A stretch of 64,000 bases of DNA from Nocardiopsis ganjiahuensis DSM 45031 (GTDB taxonomy: Bacteria > Actinomycetota > Actinomycetes > Streptosporangiales > Streptosporangiaceae): assembly GCF_000341085.1 (NCBI RefSeq), contig NZ_ANBA01000009.1, positions 496,001-560,000 of the forward strand, in the 5' to 3' direction. Both the position numbers and the translations under genes were made by a program. Each line of letters begins with the position of its first letter. Within the stretch, counting starts at the first letter, position 1. The notes beneath the pieces were generated by a model. The model had not been told where the DNA came from and searched no databases. It worked only from the letters and a program-made list of their open reading frames with translations. Positions 46,017 to 54,839 of the stretch are shown piece after piece.

Positions 46017-46454
46017 TCAGCCGAGTTTGTGCTCCATGTGCAGGTGGGGAATGCCCGCGTCCATGAACTCCTCGCCGTGGGCGGTGTAGCCGAGCCGCTC
46101 GTAGAAGCCCAGTGCGTGGGTCTGCGCGTGCAGCTCCACCCGGTCGAGCCCGGACTCCCGCGCCAGTTCCTCGGCGGCGCGGACCAGGGCGGCCCCGGTC
46201 CCCTTGTCCCGGCCGGAGGGCAGGACGGCCATCCGGCCCAGGAGTCCGGCACCGTCACCCTGGTCCACGAGGCGGACCGTGCCCACCGGCACCCCGTCCA
46301 CGAGGGCGAGGAGGAAGGACGCGGTGCTGTCCCGCTCGTCCCACTCCTCCTCGATGGGCACCTGCTGCTCGGCGACGAACACGGCGCCCCGGATGACGAA
46401 GACGGCCGCGCGGTCCCGCTCGTCCAGGACCCGGCGAATCTGTGGCTTGCTCAT
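46017..46454 (-). CDS. GNAT N-acetyltransferase (ElaA/YjcF-like)
   Basis: 145 residues. The acetyl-CoA-binding signature is in LLGRMAVLPSGRDKGTGAALVRAAEE, and the C-terminal HAQTHALGFYERLGYTAHGEEF..GIPHLHMEHKL end is typical of the ElaA/YjcF group. TAGTCT (46461-46466) lies 6 bases before the ATG with no ribosome binding site. Divergent from the AraC-type gene with 96 bp between, both leaderless. Substrate unknown. Confidence 0.9.
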   Translation of the reverse strand: MSKPQIRRVLDERDRAAVFVIRGAVFVAEQQVPIEEEWDERDSTASFLLALVDGVPVGTVRLVDQGDGAGLLGRMAVLPSGRDKGTGAALVRAAEELARESGLDRVELHAQTHALGFYERLGYTAHGEEFMDAGIPHLHMEHKLG

Positions 46455-46550
46455 CCGCGCAGACTATCTGCGTGAACCCGCTCACCCCCACCCGGCCCCG
46501 GCCTCTGCCCCTGGCCGCCCGCCCTTCTCCAGGCGCCCTAACCTGGACGT

Positions 46551-47408
46551 ATGGAACTGCCCAGCGAGATCCACCCCACCGTCGAGGACCCGCGCGTGGA
46601 GCGCGCGCGGTACTGGCGCTTCTCCGGGCTGCCCGACACCGAGCTCCTCACCGCCCGGTTCGTCACCACCGCCTTCACCCGCCACACGCACCCCACCTAC
46701 ACCATCGGCATGATCACTGCCGGGGTGGAGGAGTACTCCCACCCGGGCGGGCGCTCACGGGTGGGGCCGGGCGGACTGGCCGTGGTCGGTCCGGGCGAGG
46801 TGCACACCGGGCACGCGGGGATCCCCGAGGGGTGGGGGTACCGGGTGTTCTACCCGGCGCCCGAGGTGGTGGAGGGCATCGGCCGCGAACTCGGCATGCG
46901 CGGCACCCCGTGGTTCACCGACTCCGGGATCCACGCCCCCGAGGTCTCACGCGTGCTGGTGAGCGCGCACACGGCGGCCGAGCGGGGGGAACGCCTGGCG
47001 GCGTCCTCGCTGGCCAGGCAGGGCATCGCGATGCTGTTGCGGTCGCACGGCAGGGAGCGCGGGGCAGAGGGCGCCGAGCACGCGGCGCGGCCGGAGGTGG
47101 TCCGGGCGCGGGAGCTGTTGGCCGAACGCCTGGTGGACCCGCCGACCCTGGAGGAACTCGCGGCCTACGCGGGGATCGGCCCCTTCGCCCTGGCACGGGC
47201 CTTCCGGGCCGCCTACGGCCTGCCCCCGCACGCCTACCTGAACCAGATGCGGGTGGACCGCGCCCGGGCCCTGCTGCTCCAGGGGCGGCGGGCGAGCGAG
47301 GTCGCCGTGGAGGTGGGCTTCGCCGACCAGCCCCACCTGACCCGCCACTTCCGGCGCCACCTGGGTGTGCCGCCGGTCGCCTACCAGCGCGCCCTGCACG
47401 CCTCCTGA
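46551..47408 (+). CDS. AraC-family regulator, likely controlling azlCD
   Basis: 285 residues: an N-terminal cupin-type sensing domain (FTRHTHPTYTIGMITAG, VVGPGEVHTGHAG) and two helix-turn-helix motifs from about 185 (PTLEELAAYAGIGPFALARAFRAAYGLPPHAYLNQMRVDRA and VAVEVGFADQPHLTRHFRRHLGVPP). This architecture regulates LysE/AzlC-type exporters in many actinobacteria, and azlC follows 75 bp downstream. TAACCT (46539-46544) lies 6 bases before the ATG: leaderless. The cupin ligand is unknown. Confidence 0.9.
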   Translation: MELPSEIHPTVEDPRVERARYWRFSGLPDTELLTARFVTTAFTRHTHPTYTIGMITAGVEEYSHPGGRSRVGPGGLAVVGPGEVHTGHAGIPEGWGYRVFYPAPEVVEGIGRELGMRGTPWFTDSGIHAPEVSRVLVSAHTAAERGERLAASSLARQGIAMLLRSHGRERGAEGAEHAARPEVVRARELLAERLVDPPTLEELAAYAGIGPFALARAFRAAYGLPPHAYLNQMRVDRARALLLQGRRASEVAVEVGFADQPHLTRHFRRHLGVPPVAYQRALHAS

Positions 47409-47431
47409 CCCGCCCTCCGGTCCCGCGGCCC

Positions 47432-47450
47432 CGTGCAAGAACGTACAAGA
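47432..47450 (+). promoter_or_regulatory. tandem CGTRCAAGA repeats upstream of azlC
   Basis: CGTGCAAGA (47432-47440) and CGTACAAGA (47442-47450) are direct repeats 10 bp apart, one helical turn, placed just upstream of the azlC -10 box (TAACGT, 47470-47475). This is the expected form of an AraC-family operator at an activated promoter. Confidence 0.55.
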
Positions 47451-47483
47451 CGGCCCGTCCGGACCCGCCTAACGTGGGCGAAC

Positions 47484-48221
47484 GTGAAGACCTTCTCCGC
47501 ACTCCGCTCACCGGCGGTACGGGACAGCCTGGGGATCGGTGTCGCCGTGGGCGCCGCCGGCCTGGCCTTCGGGACCGCGGCCGTGGCCGCCGGGCTGTCC
47601 CCCGCCCAAGCCCTCTTCCTGAGCCTGTTCATGTTCACCGGCGCCTCCCAGTTCGCCCTGGTCGGGGTGATCGCGGGCGGCGGGAGCCTCGTCGCGGGGG
47701 CGCTGGGCGCCCTGCTCCTGGGCGCCCGCAACACCCTGTACGGGCTGCGGTTGGCCGATGTGCTGGGGTACCGCGGTGCCCGCCGTGCGCTGGCCGCGCA
47801 CGGGGTGATCGACGAGACCACGGCCGTGACACTCGTCCAGCCGGACAAGGAGTCCGCCCGTACCGCGTTCATGACGACCTACGTGGTCCTGGGCGGTTTC
47901 TGGGTGGCCACGACCCTGGCTGGCGCGCTGGCCACCGACCGGGTGAGCGACATCGACGCGTTCGGGCTGGACGCGGTGGGCCCGGCCATCTTCCTGGGAC
48001 TGCTGTGGCCCCGGTTGCGCGAGGGCGGCCCGCGGACCTGGCTGATCGCGGGGCTGGGCGCGGGGCTGGCACTGGCCGCGACCCCGTTCCTGCCGCCGGG
48101 GGTGCCGGTGCTGCTGGCCGCCTCGGCCGCGCTGCTGTCGTTCTTCGGCACCGCTGACCGGCCGGTGGAGCCGGCCGACGGGGCCGCCGGCTCCAACGAG
48201 GCCGAGGGGATCCGGTCATGA
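47484..48221 (+). CDS. azlC: AzlC-family branched-chain amino acid exporter, large subunit
   Basis: 245 residues, multi-helix membrane protein with the AzlC features FMFTGASQFALVG, GALLLGARNTLYGLRLADVL and DETTAVTL. AzlCD exports branched-chain amino acids (and azaleucine). GTG 47484 is 8 bases after TAACGT, without a ribosome binding site. Its stop overlaps the azlD start by 4 bases (ATGA). Confidence 0.9.
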   Translation: MKTFSALRSPAVRDSLGIGVAVGAAGLAFGTAAVAAGLSPAQALFLSLFMFTGASQFALVGVIAGGGSLVAGALGALLLGARNTLYGLRLADVLGYRGARRALAAHGVIDETTAVTLVQPDKESARTAFMTTYVVLGGFWVATTLAGALATDRVSDIDAFGLDAVGPAIFLGLLWPRLREGGPRTWLIAGLGAGLALAATPFLPPGVPVLLAASAALLSFFGTADRPVEPADGAAGSNEAEGIRS

Positions 48222-48532
48222 CTCTGTGGATCGCGCTGATCGCCACCACCGCCGGGTGCTACCTGCTCAAGTACGCGGGTCTGGCGGCCCCACGGCGGCT
48301 GCTGGACAACCCCTGGCTGCAGCGGTTCGCCACGGCTGTCCCGCTCGCCCTGCTGGCCGCGCTGATCGCCGTGCAGGCGCTGGGCGACGGACAGTCCCTG
48401 AGCTGGGACACCGCCCGCATGGCCGGGGTGGGTGCGGCCCTGCTCGCACTGGTACTGCGGGCCCCGTTCCTGGTGGTGGTGGTCGCCGCCGCCGGAACCA
48501 CCGCCGCCCTGCGCGCCATCGGAATCGCCTAG
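48218..48532 (+). CDS. azlD: AzlD-family transporter subunit
   Basis: 104 residues with three to four hydrophobic segments ([22 protein letters not shown]..., [19 protein letters not shown]), the small partner of AzlC. Translationally coupled to azlC. It converges with kbl, and the two stop codons overlap (48529-48532). Confidence 0.88.
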   Translation: MTLWIALIATTAGCYLLKYAGLAAPRRLLDNPWLQRFATAVPLALLAALIAVQALGDGQSLSWDTARMAGVGAALLALVLRAPFLVVVVAAAGTTAALRAIGIA

Positions 48533-49722
48533 GAGGCGCTGCCTTCCCGGAGCTCGTCCCGGACCTGCGCGAACGCCGCCACCGCCTCGCGGATGTCGTC
48601 CTCGCTGTGCGCCGCCGAGAGCTGGACCCGGATGCGTGCCCGCCCCATGGGGACCACGGGGTAGGAGAACGCCGTCACGTACACGCCCTTCTCCAGGAGG
48701 GCGGACGCCATCCGGGCCGCCTCGGCCGCGTCCCCGATCATCACCGGCACGATCGGGTGCTCCCCGTCCAGGACGTCGAAGCCCGCGGACGTGATCGACT
48801 CCCGGAACAGTTCCGCGTTCCGCTTCAGCCTCGTCCTGAGGTCGTCGGCCTCGGAGAGCATGTCGAGCACCCGCAGGGAGGCTCCGACGATCATCGGGGC
48901 GAGCGAGTTCGAGAAGAGGTAGGGCCGCGACCGCTGCCGGAGGATCTCCACGATCTCGGCGTGTGCGGACACGTATCCGCCGCTGGCTCCGCCGAGCGCC
49001 TTGCCGAGCGTTCCGGTCAGGATGTCCACCCGGTCCTGGACGCCGAACAGCTCGGGGGTTCCCCGCCCGTTCGGCCCGACGAAACCGACGGCGTGGGAGT
49101 CGTCCACCATGACGAGCGCGTCGTGCCGCTCCGCCAGGTCGCAGATCTCGTCCAGCGGGGCGAGGTATCCGTCCATCGAGAAGACGCCGTCGGTGACGAT
49201 CAGCCGGTGGCGGGCGTCCGCGGCGGCGACGAGCTGCTTCTCCAGGTCGGCCATGTCGCGGTTCTTGTACCGGAACCTGGCCGCCTTGCTGAGCCGGATC
49301 CCGTCGATGATGCTCGCGTGGTTCAGCTCGTCCGAGATCACCGCGTCCTCGGGTCCGAGAAGCGTCTCGAAGACTCCGCCGTTCGCGTCGAAGCAGGAGC
49401 TGTAGAGGATGGTGTCGTCGACCTGGAGGAACTCCGAGAGCCGGCGCTCCAGCTGCGCGTGCAGGTCCTGGGTTCCGCAGATGAACCGCACCGAGGCCAT
49501 CCCGAAGCCCGCCTCGTCGAGGGTGCGCTTGGCGGCCTCGATCAGGTCGGGGTGGTCGGCGAGGCCCAGGTAGTTGTTCGCACAGAAATTGAGGACGGTG
49601 TCGTCACCGACGCTGATCCGTGCCGACTGGGGGCCGCTGATCAGCCGCTGGTCCTTGAACAGCCCCGCCTCGCGGATGCCCTCGAGTTCCTGCGCGAGAT
49701 GGTCGCGCATCGCTGCGTACAC
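48529..49722 (-). CDS. kbl: glycine C-acetyltransferase (2-amino-3-ketobutyrate CoA ligase)
   Basis: PLP enzyme splitting 2-amino-3-ketobutyrate (made by Tdh from threonine) into glycine and acetyl-CoA. 397 residues. [43 protein letters not shown], the [13 protein letters not shown] and [14 protein letters not shown] contacts, and the Schiff-base lysine in [10 protein letters not shown] are present. GTG 49722 has AGGAG 6 bases upstream. Follows tdh by 16 bases, so one operon. Confidence 0.96.
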   Translation of the reverse strand: MYAAMRDHLAQELEGIREAGLFKDQRLISGPQSARISVGDDTVLNFCANNYLGLADHPDLIEAAKRTLDEAGFGMASVRFICGTQDLHAQLERRLSEFLQVDDTILYSSCFDANGGVFETLLGPEDAVISDELNHASIIDGIRLSKAARFRYKNRDMADLEKQLVAAADARHRLIVTDGVFSMDGYLAPLDEICDLAERHDALVMVDDSHAVGFVGPNGRGTPELFGVQDRVDILTGTLGKALGGASGGYVSAHAEIVEILRQRSRPYLFSNSLAPMIVGASLRVLDMLSEADDLRTRLKRNAELFRESITSAGFDVLDGEHPIVPVMIGDAAEAARMASALLEKGVYVTAFSYPVVPMGRARIRVQLSAAHSEDDIREAVAAFAQVRDELREGSAS

Positions 49723-49738
49723 GTCGGTCTCCTACTAA

Positions 49739-50809
49739 CTATTCGCTGGTCGTCTGGACGGTCTGGTCCTGCGGGATCGTCGGCGTGGTCCAGTCGAGCA
49801 CGACCTTCCCGCACCGGCCGGAGGCAGCCACCGCGAAGGCCTCCTCGTGCTGTTCGTAGCCGAACCGGTGGGTGATGATCGGGCTGATGTCGAGGCCGTT
49901 CTCGAGCAGCACGGACATCGCGTACCAGGTGTCGAACATCTCCCGCCCGTAGATCCCCTTGAGCGTGAGCATGCGGGTCACCACGGTCGCGAGATCGACC
50001 GAGACGTCGTCGGACGGCAGGCCGAGGATCGCGATGCGGCCCCCGGGGCTCATGGTCGAGATCGCCGAGGCGAGGGCCTTGGCCTGCCCCGACATCTCGA
50101 ACGCGACGTCGAAGCCCTCCTTCATGTGGTTCGCCGTCATGACATCGGTCAGGTCCTCCTGGGACACGTCCACGGCGATCGTCGCACCCATCTTCCGTGC
50201 GAGCTCGAGCCGGTACGGGCTCAGGTCGGTCACGACGACGCTGCGCGCGCCCGCGTGGCGCGCGGTCGCAGCGGCCATGACTCCGATGGGCCCGGCTCCG
50301 GTGACCAGGACGTCCTCGTTCATGACGGGGAAGGACAGGGCCGTGTGCACGGCGTTGCCGAAGGGGTCGAAGATGGCGGCGACGTCGAGGTCGATCGGGA
50401 TGCGGTGCACCCAGACGTTCTCCTCGGGGAGCACGACGTAGTCGGCGAACGCGCCGTCGGTGTTCACCCCCAGGCCGATCGTCCGGATGCACAGGTGACG
50501 GCGGCCGGCCATACAGTTCCGGCACTTGCCGCAGACCAGGTGGCCCTCACCGCTCACCAGGTCGCCGGCCTTGACGTCGGTGACGCCCCCGCCGACGTCC
50601 ACGACCTCACCGACGAACTCGTGCCCGAGGACGAGCGGCGGCTGGATCACGGTCTGCGCCCAGTGGTCCCAGGCGCTGATGTGCAGGTCGGTTCCGCAGA
50701 TACCGGTGCGGAGGACCTTGATGAGCACCTCGTCGCGGCCCATCACCGGGTCCTTGACCTCGGCCAGGGTCAACCCGGGTTCGCCCCGGAGTTTGGAAAG
50801 AGCCTTCAT
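49739..50809 (-). CDS. tdh: L-threonine 3-dehydrogenase
   Basis: Zn-dependent medium-chain dehydrogenase oxidising threonine to 2-amino-3-ketobutyrate with NAD. 356 residues. Catalytic Zn ligands are in GICGTDLHI and [10 protein letters not shown]. The structural Zn four-cysteine loop is [14 protein letters not shown], and the NAD site is [22 protein letters not shown] 50809 gives [12 protein letters not shown], the family start; the ribosome binding site (GGGGG) is unusually close. With kbl it degrades threonine to glycine. Confidence 0.95.
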   Translation of the reverse strand: MKALSKLRGEPGLTLAEVKDPVMGRDEVLIKVLRTGICGTDLHISAWDHWAQTVIQPPLVLGHEFVGEVVDVGGGVTDVKAGDLVSGEGHLVCGKCRNCMAGRRHLCIRTIGLGVNTDGAFADYVVLPEENVWVHRIPIDLDVAAIFDPFGNAVHTALSFPVMNEDVLVTGAGPIGVMAAATARHAGARSVVVTDLSPYRLELARKMGATIAVDVSQEDLTDVMTANHMKEGFDVAFEMSGQAKALASAISTMSPGGRIAILGLPSDDVSVDLATVVTRMLTLKGIYGREMFDTWYAMSVLLENGLDISPIITHRFGYEQHEEAFAVAASGRCGKVVLDWTTPTIPQDQTVQTTSE

Positions 50810-50828
50810 GCCCCCGATCATCACGCAC

Positions 50829-50846
50829 TGGATATCATTAAGTCCA
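50829..50846. promoter_or_regulatory. candidate LysR operator between tdh and lysR
   Basis: TGGATATCATTAAGTCCA, an imperfect dyad (12 of 18 positions symmetric) with a T-N11-A core, in the 86-bp AT-rich spacer between the divergent tdh and LysR genes. Confidence 0.45.
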
Positions 50847-50895
50847 TCACGAAGACCTGCAGAGAAGCTTCCAGTTCTACTTAAAAGGGGATCGT

Positions 50896-51861
50896 GTGAT
50901 CGACCCACGCCGCCTGCGCGTACTCCAGGCCGTCGCGCTCCACGGCACGGTCACTGCCGCAGCCCGGTCCCTCTACCTGTCCCCGTCCGCGGTCTCCCAG
51001 CAGCTGTCGGCTCTGGAGCGGGAGGTGGGACTCGACCTCTTCGAACGCCACGGACGCAACATCCGGCTCACCGCATCGGGGACCGTGCTCGCCGGGTACG
51101 CCGTGCAGGTGTCCGCGATCCTCGAGCAGGCGGAGGCCGACCTGGCCGCGTCGGCGCTCGGTGAGGTGGGCACTGTGGGCATCGCCGCCTTCCCGTCGGC
51201 GATCACCGAGGTCGTGGCTCCCGCCCTCCGCACGCTCCGCACGTCGGCACCGCACCTGCGCGCGCACGTCACCGACGCGGAGGGCGCCGCCGCGCAACGG
51301 CTCCTGGCAGAGGGCCACGTGGACGTCTCCGTGTCCGTGGACTACCCCCAGGCCACGGTCCCGACCGCCCAGGCGTTCAGTCACGCCCGCCTGTACTCGG
51401 AGCCGTTGGACGTGCTCGTTCCCTCGGACAGCGACCTCGCGGCCAGCGCCCAGCTGTCGCTGTCCCGGCTGGCCGGTGAAGCGTGGGTCACCCCGCTTCC
51501 GGGGAACCCGATCCACGACCTGACGCTCCTCGCGTGCCAGCAGGCGGGCTTCCAGCCGCGCGTGGAGTCGGTCTCGAACGACTTCCGCGCCGTCAGCGCG
51601 CTCGTCGGCGCCGGTGTCGGGATCGCCCTCGCTCCGCGGTCGGCGATCGCCGCCGTCGACCTGCCGCGCGTCAGCGTCGTTCCGCTGCGGGGGCGACCCC
51701 CGAGAAGGCACGTGTTCGTCTCCGTTCGCCACGGCACCGAGGGGCACCCTCTGGTGAACGCCGTGCTCAACGCTCTGCACGACCACGCCCGCGCCCTCGA
51801 GCCGCTGCGGAGACGGCCGGCGGTGCCGCACCGGAAGCACGGGGACGAGGACTCCGACTGA
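50896..51861 (+). CDS. LysR-family regulator divergent from tdh-kbl
   Basis: 321 residues. N-terminal winged helix ([55 protein letters not shown]) and a periplasmic-binding-type effector domain (from about 90). GTG 50896 has AGGGG upstream. Divergent placement over a dyad-containing spacer suggests it controls threonine degradation, with threonine or a derivative as effector (inference). Its Arg/Glu-rich C-terminal tail is not part of the fold. Confidence 0.92.
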   Translation: MIDPRRLRVLQAVALHGTVTAAARSLYLSPSAVSQQLSALEREVGLDLFERHGRNIRLTASGTVLAGYAVQVSAILEQAEADLAASALGEVGTVGIAAFPSAITEVVAPALRTLRTSAPHLRAHVTDAEGAAAQRLLAEGHVDVSVSVDYPQATVPTAQAFSHARLYSEPLDVLVPSDSDLAASAQLSLSRLAGEAWVTPLPGNPIHDLTLLACQQAGFQPRVESVSNDFRAVSALVGAGVGIALAPRSAIAAVDLPRVSVVPLRGRPPRRHVFVSVRHGTEGHPLVNAVLNALHDHARALEPLRRRPAVPHRKHGDEDSD

Positions 51862-52062
51862 CCGCTCGGGGCCGGGCGGGGCCGGGCACACGGCACCCGG
51901 GCGAGGGTTCGGTACGGGTTGGGCGGGGTTGTCCACAGGCCGTCGCGTCCGGCCTTGACCGGCCCTGGGCCGCCTGCGAGAGTCAGCCGCATGTGCTCCG
52001 GGGCACACCCCGACTCCGGCGCGCACCGAGTGGACCTTGCGACGATGGAAGGACCCGCCTCC

Positions 52063-53745
52063 ATGGCCCCTGCCGCACAACGGCCCCAACCCCCCACCGA
52101 CACCGCCGCACACGCGGTGGTGGAGGTCCTGGCCGCCGCCGGGATCAGACGGTGCTACACCGTCCCCGGCGAGAGCTTCCTCGAACTGGCCGACGCCGTC
52201 GACCAGCATCCGGAGATGGCCCTGGTCTCCACACGGCACGAGGGCGGCGCCGCCTTCATGGCCGAGGCCGAGGCCAAGCTCACCGGTGTCCCCGCCGTGG
52301 CCGCGGCCACCCGAGGCCCCGGCGCGGCCAACCTCGCGGTGGGCGTGCACACCGCCATGCAGGACTCCACCCCGATGATCGTCTTCCTCGGCCAGGCCGA
52401 GACCGAGCACCTGGGCCGCGAGGCCTTCCAGGAGGTGGACCTGACCGCCTTCTACGCGCCCATCACCAAGTGGTCCACCACGGTGCACCGGGCCGACCGG
52501 CTGGCTGAGGTCACCGCGCGGGCGATCCGGATCGCCACCACCGGCCGGCCGGGCCCGGTGGCGATCGCGGTGCCGGGCGACCTGTTCGGCCGACGGGTCG
52601 GCCCCCGGCCGAGGCCGCGCCCCGCGGTGGTCCCCCGGCCCTCGTTGGGCGGGGACGAGCGGGACCGGCTGGCCGACTGGCTGGCCAGAGCGGTGCGTCC
52701 GGTGATCATCGCCGGCGGCGGGGCCCGGGCCGCACGCGAGGACCTGGTGCGCGTGGCCGAGCAGTACAGCACCGGGGTGTACGCCGCCTGGCGCCGACAG
52801 GACGTGTTCCCCAACGACCACCCGCTCTACCTCGGGCACCTGGGACTGGGCGCGCCGACCGCGGTGCTGGGCGCCCTGGCCGACGCGGACGCGGTCCTGG
52901 TGGTGGGGTGCCGGATGAGCGAGACCACCACCCAGGGGTACCGGCTGCCCGAGTCCGACGGGCGCACCCGGGTGGCGCAGATCGACATCGACCCCGAACA
53001 GGTGGGCGCCACCAAGGACGTGTGGCTCGGTGCGGTGGCCGATGCCGGGAAGGCCCTGCGCGCACTGGCCGGGGCGCCGGTCAAGGTGCCCTACCGGGAC
53101 TGGAGCGGGGCCCGCCGGGCCTGGGTGGAGAGCACGGCCGTTCCGCCCGAGGCCGAAGGGCACCGGGGGAACCGCATGCACCCGTGGTCGGTGATCGCCG
53201 GGATGCGCGAGGCCCTGCCCGAGGACACCCTGATCACCAACGACGCGGGCAACTTCGCGTCCTTCCTGCACCGCGGCTGGTGGTTCCGCCACCCCGACAC
53301 CCAACTGGCGCCGACCAGCGGGGCCATGGGTTACGCCGTGCCCGCCGCGGTGGCCGCGAAGATCGCCGCCCCGGAGCGGACGGTGGTGGCGGTGGCCGGT
53401 GACGGCGGAGCGCTGATGACCGGTCAGGAGCTGGAGACGGCGGTGCGCCACGGCGCGGCGATCACCGTCGTGGTGTTCCAGAACGGTCTCTACGGAACGA
53501 TCGCCATGCACCAGGCCCGCGAGCTGGGCAGGATCGCGGGGACCGAGATCAGCGGGCCCCTGGACCTGGCGGGCTACGCGCGCTCCCTGGGGGCGCGCGG
53601 TGCCACCGTGCACACCCGCGAGGAGCTGGAGAAGGCGCTGGCCGAGGCGGTGGGGGCCGACCTGCCCACCCTGGTGGACGTGCGCACCGATCCGGAGGTG
53701 ATCAGCCCGACCGCCACCATGACGGACCTGCTCGGCCGGGCCTGA
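52063..53745 (+). CDS. thiamine-diphosphate-dependent enzyme, acetolactate-synthase-like
   Basis: 560 residues, three-domain ThDP enzyme: the PYR domain with the catalytic Glu in STRHEGGAAFMAEAEAK, the central domain RPVIIAGGGARAARE, and the PP domain with the ThDP/Mg motif GDGGALMTGQELETAV...FQNG. It lacks a regulatory subunit gene next door, so it is more likely a catabolic or specialised carboligase/decarboxylase than the ilvB housekeeping enzyme. ATG 52063 has AAGGA 9 bases upstream; ATG 52045 and 51991 are in frame. Substrate not readable. Confidence 0.85.
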   Translation: MAPAAQRPQPPTDTAAHAVVEVLAAAGIRRCYTVPGESFLELADAVDQHPEMALVSTRHEGGAAFMAEAEAKLTGVPAVAAATRGPGAANLAVGVHTAMQDSTPMIVFLGQAETEHLGREAFQEVDLTAFYAPITKWSTTVHRADRLAEVTARAIRIATTGRPGPVAIAVPGDLFGRRVGPRPRPRPAVVPRPSLGGDERDRLADWLARAVRPVIIAGGGARAAREDLVRVAEQYSTGVYAAWRRQDVFPNDHPLYLGHLGLGAPTAVLGALADADAVLVVGCRMSETTTQGYRLPESDGRTRVAQIDIDPEQVGATKDVWLGAVADAGKALRALAGAPVKVPYRDWSGARRAWVESTAVPPEAEGHRGNRMHPWSVIAGMREALPEDTLITNDAGNFASFLHRGWWFRHPDTQLAPTSGAMGYAVPAAVAAKIAAPERTVVAVAGDGGALMTGQELETAVRHGAAITVVVFQNGLYGTIAMHQARELGRIAGTEISGPLDLAGYARSLGARGATVHTREELEKALAEAVGADLPTLVDVRTDPEVISPTATMTDLLGRA

Positions 53746-53765
53746 CCCGGCCGGGGCGGCCCCGG

Positions 53766-53810
53766 CCGGGCACGGCCCGGTGCCCGCCGCGGGCACCGGG
53801 CCGTGCCCGG
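53766..53810. terminator. perfect 21-bp hairpin between convergent genes
   Basis: Arms 53766-53786 and 53790-53810 pair without mismatch around a 3-base loop, between the ThDP enzyme gene and the LysR gene at 53846. Probably a bidirectional terminator. Confidence 0.8.
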
Positions 53811-53845
53811 CGTGCCCGTGGCGGCGGAGCGCTTCGGGGCGGGCC

Positions 53846-54766
53846 TCAGACCGGCCCGGGGCCGTCCGTGTAGGCGGAGGCGGCCTCGCGCAGCGCGCGC
53901 ACGACGGCGCGCAGGGCCGGGCGTCGGGAGGCGTCGGTGCGCCAGAACACGTAGACCTGGCGGATCAGCGCGGGTTGGACCGGGACCACGTGGACCCCCT
54001 CGGGCAGGGGGCCGCGGCCCAGGCGGGGCATGACGGCCGCGCCGATCCCGGCCGCGATGAGGGCCAGCTTGGTCTGGTGTTCCTCCACGGAGTGGATGAT
54101 CTCGGGTTCGGCGCCCCGGCCGCGGATGATGGCGTTCAGCCAGTCGTCGCAGATGGACCCCTTGGTCCAGCTGATCCAGGGCAGGTCCAGGATCTCGTCG
54201 AGCTCCAGGATCTCCCGGTGGGCCAGGGGGTGGTCGGCGGGCAGGGCGATGTCCCCTATGTCCTCCATCAGCGAGGCGCGCGTCATCCCCGGGGGCAGTT
54301 CCAGCGGCGCGCCCATCCAGTCCACGACCAGGGCCAGGTCGGCGTCGCCGCGTGCCATGGCGGAGACGCTCTCCTGGGGTTCCTCCTCCAGGAGTTCGAC
54401 CCGCAGGGCCGGGTGGGCCTCGCGCAGGGCGGGCAGGGCGGAAGGCAGGAGCCCGCGCACCGCTGTGGGGGTGGCGGACAGGCGCAGGTGGCCGGTGACG
54501 TCGCCCCGGTGGGCCTCCAGGTCGGCCTCCGCGCGGTGGACCAGGGAGAGGATCCGCGAGGTGTGCTCGACGAGGAGTTCGGCGGCGTCGGTGAGGCGTA
54601 CGCCGCGTCCGTTGCGTTCGACCAGGGGTTGGCCGACCTCGCGTTCGAGCTTGGTCAGCTGTTGGGAGACGGCGGAGTTGGTGACGTGCAGGGCCTGGGA
54701 GGCGGCGCTGAGGGAGCCGTGTGCGGCGATGGCGTGGAGGACACGGAGCCTGTCGACACTGAGCAT
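53846..54766 (-). CDS. LysR-family regulator divergent from DMT exporter
   Basis: 306 residues: N-terminal winged helix (DRLRVLHAIAAHGSLSAASQALHVTNSAVSQQLTKLEREVGQPLVERNGRGVRLT) and an effector domain with PWISWTKGSICDDW and GIGAAVMPRLG. Starts at ATG 54766, 73 bp from the divergent DMT transporter, the normal layout for a regulator of that exporter. Effector unknown, perhaps the exported metabolite. Confidence 0.92.
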   Translation of the reverse strand: MLSVDRLRVLHAIAAHGSLSAASQALHVTNSAVSQQLTKLEREVGQPLVERNGRGVRLTDAAELLVEHTSRILSLVHRAEADLEAHRGDVTGHLRLSATPTAVRGLLPSALPALREAHPALRVELLEEEPQESVSAMARGDADLALVVDWMGAPLELPPGMTRASLMEDIGDIALPADHPLAHREILELDEILDLPWISWTKGSICDDWLNAIIRGRGAEPEIIHSVEEHQTKLALIAAGIGAAVMPRLGRGPLPEGVHVVPVQPALIRQVYVFWRTDASRRPALRAVVRALREAASAYTDGPGPV

Positions 54767-54777
54767 GTAAGCAACGC

Positions 54778-54818
54778 TAAGGGATGGTTTAAGAAATACG
54801 AAGTAGACCTAAGGGATC
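54778..54818. promoter_or_regulatory. paired CTAAGGGAT repeats in the lysR/DMT spacer
   Basis: CTAAGGGAT occurs at 54778-54786 and 54810-54818, 32 bp apart (three helical turns), on both sides of an AT-rich core. Plausible binding half-sites of the divergent LysR regulator. Confidence 0.45.
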
Positions 54819-54839
54819 GTGCACGGATAGAAACATCCC

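Noticed and set aside
48529..51861. kbl-tdh-lysR as a recently acquired island
   Set aside because: Codon style looks slightly different by eye, but I cannot compute composition and there are no flanking repeats, integrase or tRNA, so transfer is not supported.
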